DNA of 11,149 nt from an uncultured Lentisphaeria bacterium (GTDB lineage Bacteria; Verrucomicrobiota; Lentisphaeria; JABSQK01; CAJWLW01): positions 1 through 11,149 of the forward strand of contig CAJWLW010000145.1 in NCBI GenBank assembly GCA_913042885.1. Direction: 5' to 3'. Position numbers and translations under genes: made by a program. Positions 7,033 through 11,149 of this stretch are shown one piece after another. The stretch's first letter is position 1, and every line of letters begins with the position of its first letter. The notes below the pieces were generated by a model. It did not search any database. It saw nothing but the letters and a program-made list of their open reading frames with translations, and was not told the origin of the DNA.

Positions 7033-7035
7033 GGC

Positions 7036-7197
7036 TCAGGTGGCAGGCGTACCTTCGCCGGTTGCCGGCGGCTGATCTTCCCGCATATTTTCGTCGGTTG
7101 CGGAGAGACCCAATTTCTTCGCGCGCTTCTCGGCCTTTTTCTTTTGCTTGGCAATTTCTCGCTGACGCTTTGCTGAGGAATAGTTAGGTTTGGCCAT
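7036..7197 (-). CDS. Small highly basic protein of the MAKPNY type, unknown function
   Basis: This is a 53-residue frame, from ATG at 7197 to TGA at 7036. The protein begins MAKPNYSSAKRQREIAKQKK, continues with a Lys/Arg/Glu/Ala-rich helix to about residue 29 (KAEKRAKKLG), and ends in an acidic, Pro- and Thr-rich tail. I recognise the pattern 'MAKPNYxxxKRQxExAKxxKKxEK' as a conserved small hypothetical protein found mostly, in my memory, in Proteobacteria. Its function is unknown to me. The charged helix suggests nucleic-acid or ribosome contact, but that is inference. An overlapping 130-codon frame on the same strand is a shadow: the conserved start and basic helix appear only in this frame. 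AAGAGATGG precedes the ATG. It is divergent from the second Asp-box gene, with 185 bases between starts. Confidence 0.75.
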   Translation of the reverse strand: MAKPNYSSAKRQREIAKQKKKAEKRAKKLGLSATDENMREDQPPATGEGTPAT

Positions 7198-7314
7198 TTA
7201 CCATCTCTTCGATTTGTTATTGCTGTTGCACCGAGCGAAGCAAGACGTTTCCTGATGCACGCTTGCCGCATCATATAGAATAGTGCGAAATTAGCCTTCA
7301 TCAAGCCCACACGG

Positions 7315-7343
7315 TTGGGTGTAAGACTCTATGCATGTATAGT
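7315..7343 (+). promoter_or_regulatory. Candidate promoter for the second Asp-box gene
   Basis: TTGGGT (7315-7320) and TATAGT (7338-7343, five of six matches to the -10) are separated by exactly 17 bases. This would give a leader of about 30 bases before the ATG at 7383. The -35 is weak (three of six). Confidence 0.4.
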
Positions 7344-7382
7344 TCTGCATGACTCCGACTGCACTGTAGTACTCAATCGACG

Positions 7383-8606
7383 ATGAACGACCCCGAAAAC
7401 ACCCGTCACGTTCTCAAGCCGCTGCATGGTGGCCTCTCTGAGATTCTCGGTATCGGCGCACACGGCAGCGTCGTTGCACTCGCCGACGGTTCGATCATGC
7501 TGGCGCAGGAGAGTGCCAGCCGCATTTCGACTGATGGCGGCCGCACCTGGAGCGATCCCCATCCCCTGAGTTGCCCGATACCCGTGGGTGGCGTGGTCCG
7601 ACTGCAGTCTGGCGGTCTGGCGGTCTACGGGAGCAGAGATGACAGGACGTTTTTCTCTGCCTCCAACGACGACGGAAAGAGCTGGTCGGAACCGAAGTTG
7701 ATCGGTGATTTCCCCTTTTTTCGCCCGCTGCACCACTCGATGATCCAGCTCCAGACCGGCAGGCTCCTGCTGGCCGGATACATCGCCGGGCCGTACAGTT
7801 GGGAACAGCGCGACGGCACCATGGTGAGCGTCCATCCCGACCTGCAATACGACGATGTTATGGCATACGGTACCTGGCGCGGCCGGAAGTTCGGGATCGA
7901 GGGGCACGGCCATGCCCCGGAGATGGGGGCAACTGTCGTCTGTCGCTCTGACGACGAGGGGCGGAACTGGACCAGGCACCCGGGCGCGATCATGGGGTGG
8001 TTTGACTTCGATGGCATCCCCAACGGCCATTGCGGTCAGACCTCATGCTTCGAACCGACGTTTGCCGAAACGCCCGACGGCAATGTGCTGCTGCTGATGC
8101 GATCCACTGTCGGGCGCCTGGTTCAAAGCTACAGCACGGATGGCGGCGAACATTGGAGTGCCGTGGTACCGTCGGATCTGCCGAGCTCCGAATCTCCGGG
8201 TGTCATGGTGAGGCTGCCGGCGACGGGGGATTTGCTGTTGGTCTGGAATCAGGTTTCCCGTGATGAGATTCGTCGCGGTTACCGTCGCGGTCGATTGTCC
8301 TCGGCAATTTCCCGCGACGGCGGTCACAGTTGGAGCTTTTTCAAGACGCTGGAATTGAGCGAAGGTCTCGAGGACCTCGAGCAGGTACCGCCGGAGTACC
8401 CGATCCAGATGGTGCGTGCCCGTGACCGGGTCGGACCGTTGCCCGATGGTTGGGCGTACTCCCACTATGCCAATCTCGATGTGATCGGCGACACGGTGAT
8501 TCTCCGTTACCCGCGCGGCGGGCCGCTGTTGGGTATTGCCGAACAGAACCTGCACAAGCAGGAATCCGTGATGCGCGTGTATCCGCTGCAGTGGTTCTAC
8601 GAATAG
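7383..8606 (+). CDS. Five-Asp-box beta-propeller protein, sialidase-superfamily
   Basis: The 407-residue protein has five clear Asp-boxes, beginning at S49 (STDGGRTW), S94 (SNDDGKSW), S189 (SDDEGRNW), S251 (STDGGEHW) and S310 (SRDGGHSW), spaced as blades of a six-bladed sialidase propeller. E224 and R240 in CFEPTFAETPDGNVLLLMR match the sialidase Glu/Arg strand. R304 in RGRLSSAIS and the aromatic AYSHYANLDV (358-367) lie where the third Arg and the Tyr nucleophile region are expected. There is no signal peptide. The family includes GH33 sialidases but also many PVC proteins of unproven substrate. No Shine-Dalgarno precedes the chosen ATG, and no better in-frame start lies upstream. It is followed after 193 bases by the AhpD-like gene on the same strand. 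It differs clearly from the first Asp-box protein in this window, so it is not a recent duplicate. Confidence 0.8.
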   Translation: MNDPENTRHVLKPLHGGLSEILGIGAHGSVVALADGSIMLAQESASRISTDGGRTWSDPHPLSCPIPVGGVVRLQSGGLAVYGSRDDRTFFSASNDDGKSWSEPKLIGDFPFFRPLHHSMIQLQTGRLLLAGYIAGPYSWEQRDGTMVSVHPDLQYDDVMAYGTWRGRKFGIEGHGHAPEMGATVVCRSDDEGRNWTRHPGAIMGWFDFDGIPNGHCGQTSCFEPTFAETPDGNVLLLMRSTVGRLVQSYSTDGGEHWSAVVPSDLPSSESPGVMVRLPATGDLLLVWNQVSRDEIRRGYRRGRLSSAISRDGGHSWSFFKTLELSEGLEDLEQVPPEYPIQMVRARDRVGPLPDGWAYSHYANLDVIGDTVILRYPRGGPLLGIAEQNLHKQESVMRVYPLQWFYE

Positions 8607-8716
8607 ACCCGGCCCGGGTTGCTCCCGGCAAGGCAGGGTCCGGGACATCCTCAGGCGCGACCGCGTGCTCTGGAGATTTTTTGGTGTTGCTTGCCCGTGG
8701 GCCCGTGCCACAGCAA

Positions 8717-8744
8717 TTCGCAATGTTCGATACCAGGCTATATT
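8717..8744 (+). promoter_or_regulatory. Candidate promoter for the AhpD-amidohydrolase operon
   Basis: TTCGCA (8717-8722) and TATATT (8739-8744) are separated by 16 bases, about 55 bases before the ATG at 8800. Each box differs from consensus at one or two positions. Upstream, just after the Asp-box gene's stop, lies a GC-rich dyad ACCCGGCCCGGGT (8607-8619) without a T-run. The 193-base gap and this pair suggest that the next three genes have their own promoter. Confidence 0.35.
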
Positions 8745-8788
8745 CCTTTGAGTTCGCCGATTGAACATTCAACACTCCACCATTCCAT

Positions 8789-8793
8789 AGAGG
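8789..8793 (+). promoter_or_regulatory. Ribosome binding site of the AhpD-like gene
   Basis: AGAGG lies six bases before the ATG at 8800. It is one of the few clear Shine-Dalgarno sites in the window and it fixes that start. Confidence 0.7.
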
Positions 8794-8799
8794 CCACCC

Positions 8800-9099
8800 A
8801 TGGACGCGACCGAATTTAAATCGATAGCCGCACTCGACCTTACCCGCGATTCCGAACATCTGTCCGACCGTGAACGCCAGCTCGTTGGCATGGCGGTGAC
8901 CGCGACACGTGGCTGCCAGGTCTGCACCGGCAGCCGTATCGAGGCCGCGATGGACTCCGGGATTCCGTATGAGACCATCATTGCCGCTATCGACGTTGCT
9001 GCTGCGGTGAACGCCGGTGTGACCCTGCGCACTGCCATCTCCGGAGCCGAGCAGTACAACATCGATCAACGCTGCACCGGCACCGAGTGTAAAGCGTGA
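8800..9099 (+). CDS. AhpD/carboxymuconolactone decarboxylase-like protein with CxxC
   Basis: This is a 99-residue all-helical protein. The core is E25 (LSDRERQLVGMAV), then GCQVCTGSRIEAAMDSGI with C39-x-x-C42, followed by the helix AAIDVAAAVNAGV. This is the AhpD/CMD-like fold, whose members are usually 100-180 residues, so this is a short, single-domain form. In AhpD a His four residues after the second Cys completes the peroxidase proton relay. Here that position is R46. A thiol/disulfide function is still plausible, but alkylhydroperoxidase activity should not be assumed. The C-terminus carries two further cysteines (C92, C97). A strong AGAGG precedes the start, and the stop is 42 bases before the amidohydrolase gene, so they likely share a transcript. 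Annotation pipelines often label such proteins as decarboxylases, but nothing here shows decarboxylation. Confidence 0.85.
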   Translation: MDATEFKSIAALDLTRDSEHLSDRERQLVGMAVTATRGCQVCTGSRIEAAMDSGIPYETIIAAIDVAAAVNAGVTLRTAISGAEQYNIDQRCTGTECKA

Positions 9100-9141
9100 G
9101 ACAGGCTCGCAGCTAAGGGCAATGTTCAGCCGCGTACATCC

Positions 9142-9924
9142 ATGATCATCGACATCCACACCCATCACTTCCTTGGTCGTGAAACGCTGAAGTCACCGAA
9201 GCCGGTCGAGCCGCTGATGTGCCTGGCAAAGCAGGCGGGCGTGACGCGCATGAACCTGCTGGGCAATCTTTTCCGCACCGAAAAAATCCGCCCGCCGGCC
9301 CGTGACGTCAAGGCGATCAATACGCTCACGATGCGCCAGGTCCAGGCGTACCCGGACTTCTTCACGGGTTTCTGCTACTTGAATCCGGTGCTGGACGGCC
9401 GGTTTCTGCTCGATGAGATCGATCGTTGTGTTGCGGCCGGCAACCTTATCGGGCTGAAGTTCGAGATCGACCTGAACTGCCGCGACCCGCGTCTCGATCC
9501 GCTGCTCGATCGCGCCCGTGAGCTGGATATTCCGGTGCTGCATCATTCCTGGCACAACATCGATCTGTGCACCCAGCCGTATAAGTCCGATCCGCCGGAT
9601 ATTGCGGACCTGGCGGCCCGGCATCCGCAGGTGACGATCATCATGCCGCACCTGGCCGGTGTCGGTGTTCGCGGTGTGCTCGATGTACTGCCGCATCCGA
9701 ACGTGTTGATCGACACGTCCGGGGGCCTGTCCGTCGCGGGGCTCGTCGAGTATGCTGTCGACCGCCTCGGTCCCGAGCGCCTGCTTTACGGCTCCGATGT
9801 AAACGGCCGCGACTTCAGTTGCCAGATCGGCCGCGTGCTGGGGGCGCAGGTATCTGCAAAGGTGAAGGAACAGATCCTGTGGCGCAACGCTGCCCGGGTC
9901 TTGAAGCTGGGGATCACCGAATGA
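9142..9924 (+). CDS. Amidohydrolase-family metal-dependent hydrolase (amidohydrolase_2 type)
   Basis: This is a 260-residue TIM-barrel protein. The ligands of a metal-dependent amidohydrolase are visible: H6-T-H8 in IDIHTHHF after strand 1, H134/H135 in PVLHHSWH, H170 in IMPHLAG and D219 in YGSDVNGRD. This ordering fits the amidohydrolase_2 (COG2159) group, which includes decarboxylases, lactonases and hydratases. The substrate is not evident. In this neighbourhood it could act as the lactonase between the rhamnose dehydrogenase and rhamnonate dehydratase, but it lies on the other strand some 5 kb away, so that is only a hypothesis. There is no signal peptide. A distant AAGGG sits about 23 bases before the ATG, too far to be convincing. 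Its last bases overlap the next gene as ATGA, indicating coupled translation. Confidence 0.88.
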   Translation: MIIDIHTHHFLGRETLKSPKPVEPLMCLAKQAGVTRMNLLGNLFRTEKIRPPARDVKAINTLTMRQVQAYPDFFTGFCYLNPVLDGRFLLDEIDRCVAAGNLIGLKFEIDLNCRDPRLDPLLDRARELDIPVLHHSWHNIDLCTQPYKSDPPDIADLAARHPQVTIIMPHLAGVGVRGVLDVLPHPNVLIDTSGGLSVAGLVEYAVDRLGPERLLYGSDVNGRDFSCQIGRVLGAQVSAKVKEQILWRNAARVLKLGITE

Positions 9925-10676
9925 TCGACGTCAACGTATCTCTCGGGCGCTGGCCGTTTCAGCGGTTTCTTTTCGATGCCGCGCGGCCGCTGGCGCGGCA
10001 TCTGAAGAGTTGCGGCATCCGCAAAGCTTTGGTTGCCTCGACGGAATCGGTGTTGTACCCGGATCCGGATGTCTATGACGAGGCATGCTTTGAGCAGATT
10101 CGTGCCGTTCCCGGTCTGTTGCCGGTCAAGACTGTCAATCCGGTACTGGCGACCTGGCGCACATCCCTGTGTGATTTTGCTGATCGTTACGAGCTCAAGG
10201 CGATCAGGCTGTATCCAAACTACCACCGGTACGGTCTCGATGATCCGATGGTCAACGAGCTCGCCAAGACGGCAATCAAACTGAAGCTGCCGGTCATGGT
10301 TGCCGTACGCGTCGAGGACGAGCGCCAGCAGTATCCGTTGATGCAGGTTCCCGGCGTTCCGCTCGCCGCCATTGCGAAGTTCGCAGCTGCGCACCCGCGG
10401 GCCAGGGTGATTGCCCTGAACGGCTACTTTCACGAGATCATTGCGGTCGAAGAGCAACGCAATTTGTACTTCGACATCGCCTTTGCCGAAACGACGGACA
10501 CGCTGCGGGCGTTGACCGAGTATATGCCGGCACGTCACCTGTTGTTCGGGTCGCAGACACCTTTCCTGACGACCAAGGCAGCGGCGATGAAAGTCGAGTT
10601 GGCGAACATCCGGCCGGCCGGCCGTGAGCGGATCGCCGAAGGCAATGCAGTATCACTCTTTCGTCTTGACCGGTAG
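9921..10676 (+). CDS. Amidohydrolase-fold paralogue lacking the metal ligands (probable pseudoenzyme)
   Basis: This is a 251-residue barrel protein. I choose ATG at 9921, which overlaps the previous stop as ATGA and has GGGG eight bases upstream. A longer frame from 9819 would run through the preceding gene. Its order of segments mirrors the upstream amidohydrolase, but the aligned metal positions are all changed: HxH becomes N5-V-S7 (MIDVNVSLGRWPF), the His after strand PV becomes V127 (PVMVAVRVED), H170 becomes N167 (ALNGYF) and the Asp becomes Q212 (FGSQTP). The segments AIRLYPNYHRYGLDDP (94-109) and MIDVNVSLGRWPF look strongly conserved and I recall the same strings in PVC proteins. That suggests an old, maintained subfamily rather than recent decay. 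It may pair with and stabilise or regulate its neighbour, or use a metal-free chemistry. The gene is intact, with no internal stop. Confidence 0.8.
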   Translation: MIDVNVSLGRWPFQRFLFDAARPLARHLKSCGIRKALVASTESVLYPDPDVYDEACFEQIRAVPGLLPVKTVNPVLATWRTSLCDFADRYELKAIRLYPNYHRYGLDDPMVNELAKTAIKLKLPVMVAVRVEDERQQYPLMQVPGVPLAAIAKFAAAHPRARVIALNGYFHEIIAVEEQRNLYFDIAFAETTDTLRALTEYMPARHLLFGSQTPFLTTKAAAMKVELANIRPAGRERIAEGNAVSLFRLDR

Positions 10677-10691
10677 AAAGAGACGGACAGG

Positions 10692-11149
10692 CTACGGCAA
10701 TTGTATTTGCATGGTCGCCGTGGCAGTTGTGCCGGTGGCGATGTCCTCGAGGTCGATAGTCCATTGACCGGCAGGATCGTTCAATGCCAGATTGAACGTG
10801 TGCGAGCCGCGCCCGTCGCCGGCAATGATATCCGTCGTATATTCAGGCCTTGGCCTGCCGTCGGCGTCGGTGATGCGGATGTATAGGACATGCCGTCCCG
10901 GCGTGCCATCGGCAACCTGCACGGAAGGCTCGATCGTCACGGTCCGGTTGTCCTGGCTGAGCTCGGCTGAAACCGCCGTGACCGCGTAGGGCAGAACAGC
11001 CAGCAGGACCGGTGTCGCTACGGCTATCTGCAGCTCGAGACGGTCGCTGTGACCATGATACTTTCGATTGATCACGTCGTATATGTGGCCGGCCTCCGGT
11101 AAGGTGACGATGAACGGGCGCGGCGAACGGTCGGCAAAGGCGGACGGTT
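10692..11149 (-). CDS. C-terminal end of a large secreted or surface glycan-active protein (5' end outside)
   Basis: Minus-strand coding runs from the right edge to TAG at 10692, with 151 residues visible. A GTG at 11075 could be taken as a start, but in-frame coding (PSAFADRSPRPFIVTLPEAG) precedes it, so it is internal. The visible part has two units. The first, about 60 residues, ends HIYDVINRKYHGHSDRLELQ then VLLAVLPYAV, a beta-rich module like the C-terminal cap of beta-galactosidase-like proteins. The second is an Ig-like domain with GRHVLYIRITDADGRPRPEY and LALNDPAGQWTIDLEDIATG. I recall the second unit from the ends of many large PVC glycoside hydrolases. The catalytic part is outside the window, so the specific activity is unknown. 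It converges on the metal-less amidohydrolase paralogue, with 15 bases between stops and no clear terminator hairpin. Confidence 0.75.
   Translation of the reverse strand, partial: PSAFADRSPRPFIVTLPEAGHIYDVINRKYHGHSDRLELQIAVATPVLLAVLPYAVTAVSAELSQDNRTVTIEPSVQVADGTPGRHVLYIRITDADGRPRPEYTTDIIAGDGRGSHTFNLALNDPAGQWTIDLEDIATGTTATATMQIQLP

Larger units (their letters stand above)
6698..7035. other. 338-base gap between small basic protein and pseudopilin
   Basis: Both neighbours are on the minus strand. The gap holds three inverted repeats: the start-codon one, the AGCTTCT one, and one at 6998-7032. A 71-codon minus-strand frame (6981-6766) is present, but its product has no familiar motif, it has no convincing ribosome site, and it ends beside the hairpin, so I do not call it a gene. 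No tRNA or mobile element is visible. Confidence 0.4.

Noticed and set aside
6918..7310. 130-codon minus-strand frame over the small basic gene
   Set aside because: The overlapping 53-codon frame has the recognisable MAKPNY start and basic helix. The longer frame shows no family resemblance.
7198..7382. tRNA or small RNA in the divergent gap
   Set aside because: No T-loop (GGTTCGA-like) or cloverleaf arms were found. The gap is explained by divergent promoters.
8607..8619. GC-rich dyad ACCCGGCCCGGGT as terminator of the second Asp-box gene
   Set aside because: The hairpin would have only four pairs and a small loop, and no T-run follows. The T6 near 8678 is too far away and has no adjacent stem.
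9819..10676. Longer version of the second amidohydrolase starting at 9819
   Set aside because: The extra N-terminus overlaps the previous gene and is not barrel-like. ATG at 9921 gives the MIDVNVSLGRWPF start, an ATGA overlap and a GGGG ribosome site.
1..11149. CRISPR array, integrase, transposase, or defence or toxin-antitoxin system
   Set aside because: No regular repeat-spacer pattern and no protein with the relevant motifs were seen on either strand.

Overview
The window (11,149 bases, GC-rich) holds ten protein genes and two edge fragments. I see no rRNA, tRNA, CRISPR array, insertion sequence or phage gene. The content points to carbohydrate catabolism in a bacterium of the PVC group (Kiritimatiellota, Lentisphaerota or Verrucomicrobiota-like). 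The main reasons are a pseudopilin with the N-terminal core [20 protein letters not shown] and a C-terminal H-x10-DG motif, a partial protein ending in a 'LALNDPAGQWTI...DIATG' domain that I associate with PVC glycoside hydrolases, a phytanoyl-CoA dioxygenase-like gene, and two Asp-box propeller proteins. One small protein (MAKPNY..., 53 aa) belongs to a type I remember mainly from Proteobacteria, so the placement is an inference.

Layout: positions 2-1237 (+) are the 3' part of a TIM-barrel glycoside hydrolase-like gene that recalls alpha-glucuronidases. It is followed by an Fe(II)/2-oxoglutarate dioxygenase of the PhyH family (1322-2104, +). Converging on these is a tight minus-strand pair: an SDR very like L-rhamnose 1-dehydrogenase (4119-3328) and, 11 bases downstream, an enolase-superfamily acid-sugar dehydratase very like L-rhamnonate dehydratase (3316-2141). 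Upstream on the same strand lie a sialidase-fold Asp-box protein (5651-4455), bracketed by a 17-base imperfect inverted repeat, then a pseudopilin (6697-5870) and the 53-aa basic protein (7197-7036).

Divergent from these, on the plus strand, are a second Asp-box propeller protein (7383-8606), an AhpD/carboxymuconolactone decarboxylase-like protein (8800-9099), a metal-dependent amidohydrolase (9142-9924) and, overlapping it by ATGA, a paralogous amidohydrolase-fold protein (9921-10676) in which the aligned metal ligands are replaced. The right edge holds the C-terminal end of a large minus-strand protein (10692-11149).

Working model (inference): exo-acting glycosidases trim a rhamnose- and/or uronate-containing glycan. 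Free L-rhamnose is oxidised by the SDR to the lactone, and after ring opening the enolase-superfamily enzyme dehydrates L-rhamnonate to 2-keto-3-deoxy-L-rhamnonate. The lactonase and the last (aldolase or dehydrogenase) steps are not certain here. The active amidohydrolase is one candidate for the lactonase. The most novel-looking unit is the active amidohydrolase and metal-less amidohydrolase pair with its AhpD-like neighbour.
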